A stretch of DNA of 51,915 nucleotides from QALR01 sp964466625. Lineage in GTDB: Bacteria; Bacillota; Clostridia; Oscillospirales; CAG-272. Positions 1 through 8,859 of this stretch are shown here, piece after piece. The position numbers and the translations under genes are program-made. The notes under the pieces were generated by a model that had not been told where the DNA came from, did no database searches, and saw only the letters and a list, made by a program, of their open reading frames with translations. The stretch covers positions 1-51,915 of the forward strand of contig CAYXQF010000003.1 of the NCBI GenBank assembly GCA_964466625.1. Direction: 5' to 3'. Within the stretch, counting starts at the first letter, position 1. The number at the start of each line of letters is the position of its first letter.

Positions 1-2155
1 AAATGCCTTGTTTTTCGATCAGCTCATCATGTGTGCCGACCTCTGCGATCTTGCCTTTGTCAAGAACAACAAGTCGCGTTGCATTGCGGAGTGTGGAAAG
101 ACGGTGCGCGATAGCAATGGTCGTGCGGTCTTTCGAAAGCTTTGCCAGCGAATCCTGGATCTGCTTTTCCGTTTCCGTGTCAAGAGAAGCTGTCGCTTCG
201 TCAAGAATGAGGATCTTCGGATTGTGAAGCAATGCGCGCGCGATCGCGATACGCTGCTTTTCACCGCCCGAAAGCGTGCCGCCCTTTTCACCCACCATGG
301 TGTTATAGCCGTCGCTGAGCTTGATAATGAAGCTGTGTGCGCCTGCAGCCTTTGCTGCGGCAATGACCTCTTCTCGGGTAGCGTCCTGCTTTGCATAAGC
401 GATATTCTGATAGATCGAACCATTAAAGAGGAAGGTTTCCTGCAAAACGACACCGATCTGTGAACGGAGCGAGCTTTGTGTGATGTTTCTGATATCTCTA
501 CCGTCGATCTTCACCACACCTTCGTCCACATCATACATGCGCATGATCAGGTTGATAAGGGTAGATTTACCTGTACCCGATTTACCAACGATACCGATAA
601 ATTCACCGGGCTTGATATGAAGGTTGATATCGCGAAGCACTTCCGCGGATTCATCATAACCAAACGAAACGTTTTCAAGGTCGATATAACCCGAAACTTT
701 GATATCTCTTGCATCTTTTGCGTCCGTGATATCTTCGGGTTCGTCCATGATCTCAAACACTTTTGTGATCGAAGTCATCGCCATCATGATCTGACGGGGA
801 ACGTTTGCAAGGAAGTGAAGCGGTGCGTAAAGCATCGTTGCATACGCGGAGAACTGTGCCATCTCACCGAGCGTCATCGTGCCGCCGAGGATCTGATTAC
901 CAACGTAATAAAGGAGAATAAATTCACCAAAGCCCATGAAGAACTGAAGCAAGGGGTTGATATATGCCCATTTGGTTTCGATCTTGAGCTGTGTCTGTCT
1001 TTCCGCATAAGCATAAGATTCAAAGCGTTTTGCTTCTTTATGCTCCATGCCGTAAGATTTTACGACACGGATACCCGAAAAGATATCGTGTAGAACCGTA
1101 TTGGTCTGGGATTGACGCTCCCAGCTTCTGCGGAAAAGCTTACCCATGATACCACGGAAAAGATAAAATGCCACAGCAATAAGCGGTGTGGGAAGCAAGA
1201 TGAAAAGCGCAAGCTTCCAATCATAAATAAACATCACCGTACCGACAACAAGGAACAAAAGTACTTGTTCCAAGATTTTGGAAAGCTGGTTAACGATAAA
1301 CATACGGATTCTGCCCGTATCGTTGGAGATGCGGTTCATCAGCTCACCTGCGGTTCTTTTCGAAATACGTGCGATGGAAAGGCGCTGAACCTTATCGAAA
1401 AGCATACTGCGCAAGGTGAGGACGACCTTATTACCTGCCAAAATCAGCAGCCAGTTTCTCACGGAAGAAAAGCCTCTGTGCAAAAGCTGAACGAGAAGGA
1501 TCTGTGCGATGACGAAGATATAAGCCTTCAGCATCACGTCACCTTCGCTCAAAATATAATCGTCCGTAAGGGTTTTGGTAAGTCTTGGTGTCACAAGCTC
1601 CAAAAGGGAGATGACAACGAAAAGTGCAATGGAGCCGAAGATCAGCCATTTATGCGGACTGGCAACGCTCCAAAGGCGTTTTGCCATCTTTTTGCCGTCA
1701 AAGCAGGTAAGACAAGTCTCCGAGCCTTGTCTATACGCTCTGCCGCACTTGGGGCAAACACGTTCCGGGGGCGCATATTTATGGAAGGTGTTCTGATCGT
1801 AACGCAAGAAACGGTTCGCTGCTTTTACACCCATGGCGATCTTGCTCTTCTGTCTGCAATCGGCACGGGAAATGAGCACGGGATCGCCGCATTTCGGCTT
1901 ATATTCTGCCAAAACACAGCCGACGCCGGCAGAAAAACGCAGATCTTCAATGTCATGCATTTCTTCGCGCAAAACTTCTTTTTCATTTTCAAAAACGAAA
2001 AGCGTTTGCTCCGTCAAGATGACAAAGCCGTCTGTTTTCCCGTCGGGTATCTCGCGGTCAAGGTTATATTCCCACATGGAAACGACTTTATCTCGTTCGA
2101 TTCCGGGGAAAAAACGATTCGCGCGGGCAAATAAATGTTTTTTATTTTCTGTCAA
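1..2155 (-). CDS. ABC exporter half-transporter with zinc ribbon (C-terminus outside window)
   Basis: Fused permease/ATPase of the ABC exporter type. About 718 residues are visible and the gene runs off the left edge. In order: an N-terminal cytoplasmic region, a four-cysteine zinc ribbon (CPKCGRAY then CLTCFDGKK, near residue 135), a six-helix ABC membrane domain, and a nucleotide-binding domain with Walker A GKSGTGKST (near residue 520), signature LSGGEKQR, Walker B ILILDEATASLD and H-loop IAHRL. All catalytic residues are present. I chose the TTG at 2155 because GGGGTGATC lies five bases upstream; GTG at 2164 is the alternative. It is the last of three genes in an operon with a second, similar half-transporter, so a heterodimer is likely. 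Substrate unknown. The fold is certain, the exact start less so. Confidence 0.93.
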   Translation of the reverse strand, partial: MTENKKHLFARANRFFPGIERDKVVSMWEYNLDREIPDGKTDGFVILTEQTLFVFENEKEVLREEMHDIEDLRFSAGVGCVLAEYKPKCGDPVLISRADCRQKSKIAMGVKAANRFLRYDQNTFHKYAPPERVCPKCGRAYRQGSETCLTCFDGKKMAKRLWSVASPHKWLIFGSIALFVVISLLELVTPRLTKTLTDDYILSEGDVMLKAYIFVIAQILLVQLLHRGFSSVRNWLLILAGNKVVLTLRSMLFDKVQRLSIARISKRTAGELMNRISNDTGRIRMFIVNQLSKILEQVLLFLVVGTVMFIYDWKLALFILLPTPLIAVAFYLFRGIMGKLFRRSWERQSQTNTVLHDIFSGIRVVKSYGMEHKEAKRFESYAYAERQTQLKIETKWAYINPLLQFFMGFGEFILLYYVGNQILGGTMTLGEMAQFSAYATMLYAPLHFLANVPRQIMMAMTSITKVFEIMDEPEDITDAKDARDIKVSGYIDLENVSFGYDESAEVLRDINLHIKPGEFIGIVGKSGTGKSTLINLIMRMYDVDEGVVKIDGRDIRNITQSSLRSQIGVVLQETFLFNGSIYQNIAYAKQDATREEVIAAAKAAGAHSFIIKLSDGYNTMVGEKGGTLSGGEKQRIAIARALLHNPKILILDEATASLDTETEKQIQDSLAKLSKDRTTIAIAHRLSTLRNATRLVVLDKGKIAEVGTHDELIEKQGI

Positions 2156-2170
2156 TGCGATCACCCCGCT

Positions 2171-2758
2171 TTACAGGAAAAGCTCGATCTTTTTGCGGCT
2201 CTTGCGGTCAAGTTTTTCTGCGTCTTCAATGACGAAACGGTTACCGTCCACGTCAAAGATGAAAAGTCTGCCATCGCCTGCATTCACGATGCTGCGGAAC
2301 GTATCCTGCAACGTAAAGGTGACTCTGCCGCCCGTGGTTTCCGCGTCCCAATAAGAAAAACCGAAGCGATCCTTAATGGAGTGGATCTTTTTGATCGTCG
2401 GAGAATAATATTTGCGGTTCAGCTCACGCACGAGAAGTTCTTTTTCCTCGCCATCGAAATCTTCGACGTTACGAATCGTGGCAAGCTCCATATTATCAAT
2501 ATTCAAAACGGATATGTATTCCCAGAGAAATTCAAACGGGAAATTGCGGTGAAGCATGACTCTCTGCGGTTCTTTATCCTTGGGCGCACTCATATAGAGA
2601 AAGCCGCCCTTCATCATAAACGTTGCGTTTTCCTTGGTAATGGCAATTGCGTTCGGATTTTCAATGGCACGGCGTTCAGGAGCGCCTTTGCCTTCGCCCG
2701 GTCCTCTGCCGCCGGGGCCTCTGCCGGGACCTCTGCCCGTTCCTCCAAATTCCATCAT
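2171..2758 (-). CDS. DUF1854 family protein
   Basis: A 195-residue soluble protein. The first 25 or so residues are a Gly/Arg/Pro-rich low-complexity tail. The rest matches the DUF1854 pattern as I know it: RKYYSPTIKKI, then FSYWDAETTGGR, a VTFTLQD strand, and FIFDVDGNRF near the end. DUF1854 genes usually sit beside ABC exporters of the type flanking it here; some such sets are annotated as linked to cyanophycin metabolism, but no cyanophycin gene is visible in this window. The ATG at 2758 is preceded by AAAGGA at good spacing. The gene ends 15 bases before the likely start of the downstream transporter, so the two are probably co-translated. The role is unknown; a regulatory or accessory subunit of the exporter is an inference. 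Confidence 0.85.
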   Translation of the reverse strand: MMEFGGTGRGPGRGPGGRGPGEGKGAPERRAIENPNAIAITKENATFMMKGGFLYMSAPKDKEPQRVMLHRNFPFEFLWEYISVLNIDNMELATIRNVEDFDGEEKELLVRELNRKYYSPTIKKIHSIKDRFGFSYWDAETTGGRVTFTLQDTFRSIVNAGDGRLFIFDVDGNRFVIEDAEKLDRKSRKKIELFL

Positions 2759-2776
2759 AATAAATCTATCCTTTCC

Positions 2777-2802
2777 GCTTTTTCTTTGGGAAAAGAAAAA
2801 GC
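2777..2802. repeat. T/A-rich hairpin repeat, copy 1
   Basis: Perfect inverted repeat GCTTTTTCTTT/AAAGAAAAAGC with loop GGGA, followed by CTCCTCAAAAAGAAACC. It lies inside the ABC operon between the first transporter and the DUF1854 gene. A related hairpin with a similar AAAAGAAAC tail is found near 51410-51449. Confidence 0.6.
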
Positions 2803-2866
2803 TCCTCAAAAAGAAACCTTTCGCGGTTCTCTTTTTGTTTTACTTATTTTTTGTTTCGTAGCAAGA

Positions 2867-5137
2867 TTATTCCGCGATACCCGCGTTTTTCAGCGCTTCG
2901 ATCTGCAAACCGTAAAGCTTGCGGTAAACGCCTTCTTTTGCCATGAGTTCCTCATGTGTACCGCTTTCGGCAACTCTGCCGCCTTCGATAACGATGAGCT
3001 TATCCGCATCGCGGAGTGTGGAAAGACGGTGTGCGATCATAATGGTGGTCTTACCCTTGACAAGCTCGGTCAAAGCTGTCTGGATCTTGCGTTCCGTCTG
3101 GGTATCCATCGCGGCTGTCGCTTCGTCGAGGATCAGGATCTTCGGATTACGCAGGATCGCACGCGCAATGGAGATGCGCTGACGTTCACCGCCCGAAAGA
3201 TCTTTATAACCAAAGCCTATCTTCGTATTGTAAGCATCGGGAAGCTTGATGATAAAATCATGTGCGCCTGCCGCCTTTGCCGCCGCGATCACCTCTTCAT
3301 GGCTCGCGTCAGGTCTTGCGTAGCGGATATTTTCGAGGATCGTACCCATGAAAAGGTATGTTTCCTGCGAAACGATGGCGATATTGCGGTAAAGATCTTC
3401 AAACGCGAGCTTTTTGATGTTAACGCCGTCAATGGAGATCTTACCTTGTTCGGGATCGTAAAGACGAATGAGGAGATTGGCAAGCGTACTCTTGCCTGCG
3501 CCCGTGTGACCAACGATACCAAGCGTTTGTCCTGCAGGGACGTCAAAGCTTACGTGGTCAATGACACGGCGGTTTTTGATATAAGAGAACGATACGTCAT
3601 CAAAGCGGACGTGTCCGTCAAAGGTATCTACGTGAATGGGATTCGGCGCTTCCGTGATCTCCGCTTCCGTATCCATGATCTCGAAAAGACGCTGAAGCGC
3701 ATTGGAGCAGTCAGCCGTCATTTCAGACATTTCGCTGAAGAACTGGAGCGGCGAATAAATCATACCGATATAAGTAATAAACGTCATGAGATCCGCATAG
3801 TTAAATTCATCGACGATAACGAACCAACCGCCCACCGCTCTTGCCATCAGCGTACCGAGCGAATAAAGCAGGAAGCCCGAAAGCGGAACGATGAACGTAT
3901 TGAACGTTGCGCGGCGCAGATCCGCATCGGCAAGGCGCTCGGAACGGGTACGGAAACGCATGATCTCATCGTTTTCTTTGGAAAACGCTTTTACGACACG
4001 CATACCCGAAAGCTCGTCGGAAAGGAACGAGGTCATTGCGCGCTGTGTGGAAAAACGTCTGGCGTGAAGCTTACGGTTTTTGCCGTGGCTGAGCCGCATG
4101 ATGAGAAGCGAAAGCGGAATCATCAAAAGACAAAGGATCGAAAGCTTAGGATTGAGAAGAATGAGCAACACCACGAGCACCACGACCTGCGCCACGTTCA
4201 CGAGGAAGTGCGGAAGGACGTTACAGAAAAATTCATAGATGGTGTTTGCATCGCTGTTTACCTGTGTCATCAGACCACCCGTCTGACGATTGGTGAAAAA
4301 GCTGAGGGAAAGACGCTCGATCGCGCCAAAGATGGTCTTTTTAAGGTCAAAGTTCACCTTGGCGGCAATGACGGAGGTCATATAGTTATTGAGCATGCTT
4401 GCCAGCATCTTCACGACCTTCACGGAGATGATCAGCGCAAGGATCGCGACGACAGCGCCGTAAAATTCACCGCCCTCGGTCAATACCTCGCGGATAAAAT
4501 AACCGGAGGAAAGGTCTGCCACCCAAATGGTAAGGCCTGTCATCGCAATGAGCGAAATAAGAGAGAGCACAAGCTCGATCTTATATTTCAGGAAGAATTT
4601 CATAATGCGGCGGAAAAGCTTACCCTTATCCATACATCTGGGACAGATCTTTCTGTTTTTATTGGGGTAGCGATGTCCGCACTTGGGACAAAGATTCGAT
4701 TTCGGATCGTCATCGGGATCGAGCTCAAACGAGCCGTTGCGTTTCAGCTTATCGAGATATTTACGGAAAATGATCATCGACGTGCGGCAAAAGTTTGTCA
4801 TCACGGCGAGCAGGATAGGTTCTCCGTTTTCATTTTTCGCGGTAAAGCGTGCGCTGGAGAGCAATTCTTCGATGCGGAAGCCGCTGATCTCGGAAAGCGC
4901 ATACGAGCGGAAATCCGTTTCGTTCCAGACACGGCGCGAATTTTGTCCGTCGCTTTCACGAGCCATCACGCCTGTCATCACGAAAAGATGATCACTCGTT
5001 GCCAAAAGATAGCTTTCCGCAGGATTATGCCCCAGATCACGGTCACAATACGCCGTGAGCAAAACATCTTCCGCAGGAATACCCTTTTCCGTCAAAGCGT
5101 CGAATATTTCCATTGGTATTTTGTCTATTTCAAACAA
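2867..5137 (-). CDS. ABC exporter half-transporter with zinc ribbon
   Basis: Fused permease/ATPase of 756 residues and first gene of the operon. The layout matches the other half-transporter: an N-terminal cytoplasmic domain of about 130 residues, a zinc ribbon (CPKCGHRYPN then CPRCMDKGK), six membrane helices, and an ATPase domain with GHTGAGKST, LSGGERQR, ILILDEATAAMD and IAHRLST. The extra N-terminal domain and ribbon make it longer than the usual exporter of about 580 residues. I chose TTG at 5137 because AAAGGACGG lies nine bases upstream; ATG at 5113 is too far from that site. A consensus promoter lies just upstream. Together with the DUF1854 protein and the second half-transporter it probably forms one export complex. 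Substrate not predictable. Confidence 0.93.
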   Translation of the reverse strand: MFEIDKIPMEIFDALTEKGIPAEDVLLTAYCDRDLGHNPAESYLLATSDHLFVMTGVMARESDGQNSRRVWNETDFRSYALSEISGFRIEELLSSARFTAKNENGEPILLAVMTNFCRTSMIIFRKYLDKLKRNGSFELDPDDDPKSNLCPKCGHRYPNKNRKICPRCMDKGKLFRRIMKFFLKYKIELVLSLISLIAMTGLTIWVADLSSGYFIREVLTEGGEFYGAVVAILALIISVKVVKMLASMLNNYMTSVIAAKVNFDLKKTIFGAIERLSLSFFTNRQTGGLMTQVNSDANTIYEFFCNVLPHFLVNVAQVVVLVVLLILLNPKLSILCLLMIPLSLLIMRLSHGKNRKLHARRFSTQRAMTSFLSDELSGMRVVKAFSKENDEIMRFRTRSERLADADLRRATFNTFIVPLSGFLLYSLGTLMARAVGGWFVIVDEFNYADLMTFITYIGMIYSPLQFFSEMSEMTADCSNALQRLFEIMDTEAEITEAPNPIHVDTFDGHVRFDDVSFSYIKNRRVIDHVSFDVPAGQTLGIVGHTGAGKSTLANLLIRLYDPEQGKISIDGVNIKKLAFEDLYRNIAIVSQETYLFMGTILENIRYARPDASHEEVIAAAKAAGAHDFIIKLPDAYNTKIGFGYKDLSGGERQRISIARAILRNPKILILDEATAAMDTQTERKIQTALTELVKGKTTIMIAHRLSTLRDADKLIVIEGGRVAESGTHEELMAKEGVYRKLYGLQIEALKNAGIAE

Positions 5138-5185
5138 ATTCTGATACCGTCCTTTCTTTAATAGATAAATATTTCCATTATTTTT

Positions 5186-5214
5186 AGTATAACATAACAA
5201 AAAAATCGTGTCAA
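5186..5214 (-). promoter_or_regulatory. sigma-A promoter of the ABC/DUF1854 operon
   Basis: Reads TTGACA, 17 bp, TATACT on the minus strand, about 50 bases upstream of the TTG start and its AAAGGACGG site. Confidence 0.85.
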
Positions 5215-5314
5215 TTCCATTTGCGAGAACTTTTGGCAATTCTCCGTTGACAATGTTACGAGAAAAACTGTTTTTTCAAAAAATTATTTCCGCATGAGAA
5301 AGGAGCGAAACCAT

Positions 5315-5872
5315 ATGTGGGAGATCGTCACCATCGCCATCGGACTTTCCATGGACGCCTTTGCCGCCGCTGTTTGCAAGGGACTTTCCGTAAAAAAATT
5401 AAAGTTTTATCATTTACTGACCGCGGGGCTTTGGTTCGGCATATTTCAAGCGTTGATGCCAAGCTTGGGATATATATTAGGAATAGGATTTCAAAAATAT
5501 ATAGAAGCCTTTGATCATTGGGTGGCGTTTGCGCTGCTCGCGCTCATCGGGGTGAATATGATACTCGAATCCCACAAAACAGAAAGCGTGGAAAGCGGCT
5601 CCTTCTCCCCTGCCGCCATGTTTCCCCTTGCCATTTCCACGAGCATCGACGCGCTTGCTGTGGGTGTCACGTTCCCCACGGCGGATATTCACGCCGCAGT
5701 TGCCGTGCCGCTGATCGGCGGTGTTGCGTTTTTCTTTTCTGTACTCGGTGTCGGCATTGGCAATCTTTTCGGCACAAAACAAAAAGCCCGCGCGGAGCTT
5801 TTCGGCGGACTGCTGCTCATCTTTATGGGTGTAAAGATCCTTTTAGAGCATCTCGGTGTTCTCCACGGCTAA
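5315..5872 (+). CDS. mntP: MntP-type manganese efflux pump
   Basis: A 185-residue polytopic membrane protein, close to the 188 residues of E. coli MntP. Two repeated halves each carry the acidic membrane motif typical of the family: GLSMDAFAAAVCKG near the N-terminus and STSIDALAVGVTF in the second half. About six membrane segments can be drawn. The family exports Mn(II) and protects against manganese excess. The start ATG at 5315 follows AAGGAGCG; an in-frame ATG at 5294 lies upstream of that site and is rejected. I see no yybP-ykoY-type manganese riboswitch in the roughly 100 bases before the gene, and no clear promoter. It is divergent from the ABC operon. Confidence 0.92.
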   Translation: MWEIVTIAIGLSMDAFAAAVCKGLSVKKLKFYHLLTAGLWFGIFQALMPSLGYILGIGFQKYIEAFDHWVAFALLALIGVNMILESHKTESVESGSFSPAAMFPLAISTSIDALAVGVTFPTADIHAAVAVPLIGGVAFFFSVLGVGIGNLFGTKQKARAELFGGLLLIFMGVKILLEHLGVLHG

Positions 5873-5873
5873 A

Positions 5874-5890
5874 AACAACCGGTGGTTGTT
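5874..5890. other. inverted repeat: weak terminator or operator
   Basis: AACAACC/GGTTGTT around GGT, immediately after the mntP stop. Only three T residues follow, so termination would be weak. It contains ACCGGT, as does the palindrome in front of the next gene, which makes an operator possible. Confidence 0.4.
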
Positions 5891-5911
5891 TGCGCATCGA
5901 ATACCGCTATG

Positions 5912-5939
5912 TGGATTTTTTGAAAATTCATGTTATAAT
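5912..5939 (+). promoter_or_regulatory. promoter of the XRE regulator
   Basis: A perfect TATAAT at 5934-5939 with a weak -35 (TGGATT, 16-bp spacing). The predicted transcript would start next to the GAACCGGTTC palindrome. Confidence 0.5.
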
Positions 5940-5946
5940 AAAATCA

Positions 5947-5956
5947 GAACCGGTTC
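5947..5956. promoter_or_regulatory. palindrome GAACCGGTTC, candidate operator
   Basis: A perfect 10-bp palindrome just downstream of the -10 box of the XRE gene, at the expected transcript start. That position suits autorepression by the encoded helix-turn-helix protein. The link is an inference. Confidence 0.45.
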
Positions 5957-5998
5957 CAAAGAAAATTTCACACTCACAAAAGAATCGAGAGGTATAAT

Positions 5999-6757
5999 AT
6001 GACATATAATTTCGGAAATACAATTAAAAATTTGAGAAAACAGCGCGGTCTGACACAAGAGCAGACAGCGGAATTCTTCGGCGTATCCGCGCAAGCCATT
6101 AGCAAATGGGAAACGAATATGTCTTATCCCGACATTACACTTTTGCCGATCATTGCTGCCTTTTTTGGCGTCAGCACCGATGAGCTTCTCGGCGTGGACA
6201 TCGGAAAGCGCGATCAGATCATCACGCAATTTTGCGAAAAAGCTGCTGCGCTTTGTGAAGAAAGCAACTATGCCGAAGCCGTTGCCCTTCTGCGCGGCGC
6301 CCTGCTTCAGTATCCCGGCAATGACAAATTGATGTATCATCTTGCATGGGCTTTAACGGGGACGATCCGCGAGCACCGTGAAAATTTGGACGAGGCGATC
6401 AACATTTATTACAAGATATTGGAAATCAGCACCGATACCGAGCTTCGTGCCAAGGTAACACGAGATCTTGTTTACCGTTACGCAACAAAAAATGACATCG
6501 CGACCGCTCTACGCCATGCAGAGATGCTTCCTTGCTTTGAAGTTTGCCGCGAATATACCATCGGTAGAGGAAATCTTTTGGAGGGAAAAGCGCTTGCCGC
6601 ATATTTGCAGAATAATATCCAACTTTTCGGTAATGCCGTTTTGGAATGCTTGAAATATTTTCAAGATCACAAGATTCTTTCCGAAGAAGAAATGACCCCA
6701 TACACCCCTGAAGATACAAAAAAGAAAATCGCTCTGCTCAAAGAAATTCTCACATAA
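5999..6757 (+). CDS. XRE family transcriptional regulator with C-terminal helical domain
   Basis: A 252-residue regulator. Residues 5-65 form a Cro/CI-type helix-turn-helix: IKNLRKQRGLTQEQTAEFF, then SAQAISKWE and a typical PDITLLPIIAAFF helix ending at STDELLG. The remaining 180 residues are alpha-helical and hydrophilic, of the TPR-like kind often attached to this HTH in Clostridia; they probably sense a protein or ligand. The start ATG follows AGAGGT. The gene has its own promoter and a candidate operator and is closed by a strong hairpin, so it is a single-gene unit. Targets are unknown. Confidence 0.88.
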   Translation: MTYNFGNTIKNLRKQRGLTQEQTAEFFGVSAQAISKWETNMSYPDITLLPIIAAFFGVSTDELLGVDIGKRDQIITQFCEKAAALCEESNYAEAVALLRGALLQYPGNDKLMYHLAWALTGTIREHRENLDEAINIYYKILEISTDTELRAKVTRDLVYRYATKNDIATALRHAEMLPCFEVCREYTIGRGNLLEGKALAAYLQNNIQLFGNAVLECLKYFQDHKILSEEEMTPYTPEDTKKKIALLKEILT

Positions 6758-6762
6758 TACGA

Positions 6763-6791
6763 AAAAGCCTTCCGAAATTCGGAAGGCTTTT
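6763..6791. terminator. bidirectional intrinsic terminator
   Basis: AAAAGCCTTCCGAA paired with TTCGGAAGGCTTTT, with T-runs on both strands. It separates the convergent XRE gene and lipoprotein gene. Confidence 0.9.
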
Positions 6792-6806
6792 GACTTTTCA
6801 CATGGA

Positions 6807-7535
6807 TTAGTCAACGTAGATGAACTGCACGTTGGGGCAGTTGTAGAAAATGGATTCTACTTCGCTTTCAAATCTGCGAGGAAGTGTTACGCTCTTGAGG
6901 TTCTGGCAATCCGCAAATGCATATCTGCCGATGGTGGTCACGGAACTGGGGATTGTCACCTGTTCCAAAGAGCTGCAATGCCAAAAAGCCATGGAGCCGA
7001 TCTCTTCGATACCTTCCGCGAGGGAGAGGTTCTTGAGGTTCGGATAACCGCTGAAGGAGTTCGCATAGATGAGCTTAACGGTGGAAGGAATGCTGATGGT
7101 CTCAACAACGCTTGCCTGGAGTGCAACGATACCCTGACCGTAGCCGATCTGGATTACAGGATAGCTGAACTGCTTACCGGTAACATCTCTGTATGTGAAA
7201 ATTTCATCGAAAACGAGATCAGAGGTAACTTTTTTGGTTTCCCAGTAGCAAACGGCAACGCCGATAATCTCATTTGTATCGGGATTTTCAACGAGTTTTA
7301 CGATATAGTCGTGTTCGTATGTGTCAAGCACACCTTCTACGAGAGAGGTACGAGTTGTGTTATCTACAGTAGTGGTTGCTTCTGTTGTGGTGGCTTCGGT
7401 TGTGGTTTCGCCGGAATCGGTCGTGGTAGCCACGGTGGTGGTAGCTTCGGTTGTGGTTTCTGCAACTTCACCGCAGGAAGCGAAAATCATTGCGCTTGTG
7501 CTGATCGCGAGAAACAAAGCCAAGAATTTTTTCAT
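6807..7535 (-). CDS. surface lipoprotein with BspA-like leucine-rich repeats
   Basis: A 242-residue predicted lipoprotein. The signal peptide ends in FASC (lipid-modified Cys21). Residues 25-60 are a TTTEATTT-type linker expected to span the cell wall. A middle domain of about 90 residues is not recognised. The C-terminal 90 residues contain LRR_5-type repeats: VETISIPSTVKLI, LKNLSLAEGIEEIGSMAF, LEQVTIPSSVTTIGRYAF, LKSVTLP. BspA-like repeats usually bind proteins or carbohydrates at the surface. I chose ATG 7535 (GGGAG upstream) over an in-frame ATG at 7553. A consensus promoter gives a leader of roughly 130 bases. It is monocistronic. Confidence 0.85.
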   Translation of the reverse strand: MKKFLALFLAISTSAMIFASCGEVAETTTEATTTVATTTDSGETTTEATTTEATTTVDNTTRTSLVEGVLDTYEHDYIVKLVENPDTNEIIGVAVCYWETKKVTSDLVFDEIFTYRDVTGKQFSYPVIQIGYGQGIVALQASVVETISIPSTVKLIYANSFSGYPNLKNLSLAEGIEEIGSMAFWHCSSLEQVTIPSSVTTIGRYAFADCQNLKSVTLPRRFESEVESIFYNCPNVQFIYVD

Positions 7536-7670
7536 AAAAACTTTAACTCCCATTCAAATTTTTTTGAAGATTTTAGGCGCGCAAATGTCTGAAAATGCGC
7601 CGCATGGCAGACTGTTAACGCGCACAGCCCGCGGTTACTGAATAAATATCTTTATCCTTACATAAAATAA

Positions 7671-7699
7671 ATCATACCATAAACAAAACGGTTTGTCAA
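7671..7699 (-). promoter_or_regulatory. sigma-A promoter of the LRR lipoprotein
   Basis: TTGACA, 17 bp, TATGAT on the minus strand, about 130 bases before the ATG at 7535. The leader between them shows no riboswitch that I can recognise. Confidence 0.85.
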
Positions 7700-7761
7700 G
7701 ATACTATGCACATTTTTTGCGGCGATTTGTCTTGAAAAAACTCGGAAAGTGGGGAAATTCA

Positions 7762-8859
7762 ATGCGTTTTTTGTCCTCTTTGCCGCATAAGCGGATCGCA
7801 TGGACGGTATTTTATCTTTTTCTGGGGATCTTTCTCGGATATTTTTTCATTCGCTATCTTCTTTCGGTATTCTTACCGTTTTTCATCGCTTTTATAACTG
7901 CGCTCTCCCTGCGTCGTCCCTCTCTCCGTTTGGCAAAAGGTAAAAAACAAGCGGCACGTATCATGCGGGTCTTTATGGTGATCTTACTGCTTTTCACCGT
8001 CTTGCTTCTTCTCGTTTTCGCGCTGAGCGCAACGATCCGCCAGCTCGGAGATCTCATCACCGATTTTTCCGAGGAAAGTGAGATCTTCACCGATCTCGGC
8101 AAGATGCTCGACAAAATGAGCATTTTTCTTTCCGACCTTCCCTTTTTTTCAGGCGAAGACGCCATTTCCATGCGCGAAAGTCTACTGACTATGTTCACGG
8201 ATTTTCTGAAAAACGCCGTGATGGGGCTTGCGGCAAAGCTCCCCGAATGGATCGGCGCGCTCATCGCCGCGGTGCCGAAATTTTTGCTCTTTTTTGCCGT
8301 CACGGTGATCTCCGCCATTTATTTCTGCTTAGATCTGGAAAAGATCAGCGCATTTTTTCATAAGCATCTGCAAGGCAACGCCAAAAAGATCGCGGAAGCG
8401 ATCTCGGGCGAATGCGGTCACGCCGTCTTGAAATACGTCAAAGCTTATCTCGTTTTATTTCTTTTCACGTTCGCACAGCTTTTCATCGGCTTTGCTCTGC
8501 TTCGCGAGCGATATGCTTTCTTGCTCGCGCTTTTTATTGCGCTCGTGGACGTTTTGCCCGTTCTCGGCACAGGCACAGTGCTGGTACCGTGGGCGCTCTG
8601 GCTTTTTCTCACGGGACACACCTCTCACGCGATAGGACTTCTCGTGCTTTACGTCGTGACCGCCGTTTTGCGCCAGTTTTTAGAGCCGAAGATCATCGGT
8701 GCCGGTATGGGTGTTTCTCCCTTGCTCACGCTCATCGCCATGTATGCGGGACTCAAGCTTTTCGGCTTTTTCGGCATGGTTCTCATACCACCGCTCGTCA
8801 TGATCGCAAAAAACAGCTATAGCACCATCGCACCGCTGATGAAAGGGGATACCGCTTGA
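7762..8859 (+). CDS. AI-2E/PerM family membrane protein, YtvI-like
   Basis: A 365-residue polytopic protein of the AI-2E transporter (UPF0118) superfamily, close to the usual length. The C-terminal half holds the conserved block: DVLPVLGTGTVLVPWA, then LRQFLEPKIIGAGMG, VSPLLTLIAMYAGLKLFG. This combination resembles the YtvI branch, which in endospore formers is annotated as a sporulation membrane protein. The ATG at 7762 follows GGAAAGTGGGG; an upstream in-frame TTG at 7693 lacks a site. Its stop overlaps the start of a site-2 protease gene, so the two are translationally coupled. A role in sporulation is suggested by this pairing but not proven; the transported substrate is unknown. Confidence 0.82.
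   Translation: MRFLSSLPHKRIAWTVFYLFLGIFLGYFFIRYLLSVFLPFFIAFITALSLRRPSLRLAKGKKQAARIMRVFMVILLLFTVLLLLVFALSATIRQLGDLITDFSEESEIFTDLGKMLDKMSIFLSDLPFFSGEDAISMRESLLTMFTDFLKNAVMGLAAKLPEWIGALIAAVPKFLLFFAVTVISAIYFCLDLEKISAFFHKHLQGNAKKIAEAISGECGHAVLKYVKAYLVLFLFTFAQLFIGFALLRERYAFLLALFIALVDVLPVLGTGTVLVPWALWLFLTGHTSHAIGLLVLYVVTAVLRQFLEPKIIGAGMGVSPLLTLIAMYAGLKLFGFFGMVLIPPLVMIAKNSYSTIAPLMKGDTA

Noticed and set aside
2135..5161. 1008-residue plus-strand frame
   Set aside because: Antisense to the DUF1854 gene and ABC transporter, whose motifs are complete on the minus strand.
5215..5314. manganese riboswitch before mntP
   Set aside because: Only about 100 bases are available and none of the expected paired elements is visible.
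7536..7664. riboswitch in the leader of the LRR lipoprotein gene
   Set aside because: The leader is long enough but I could not assemble conserved stems or a terminator/antiterminator pair.
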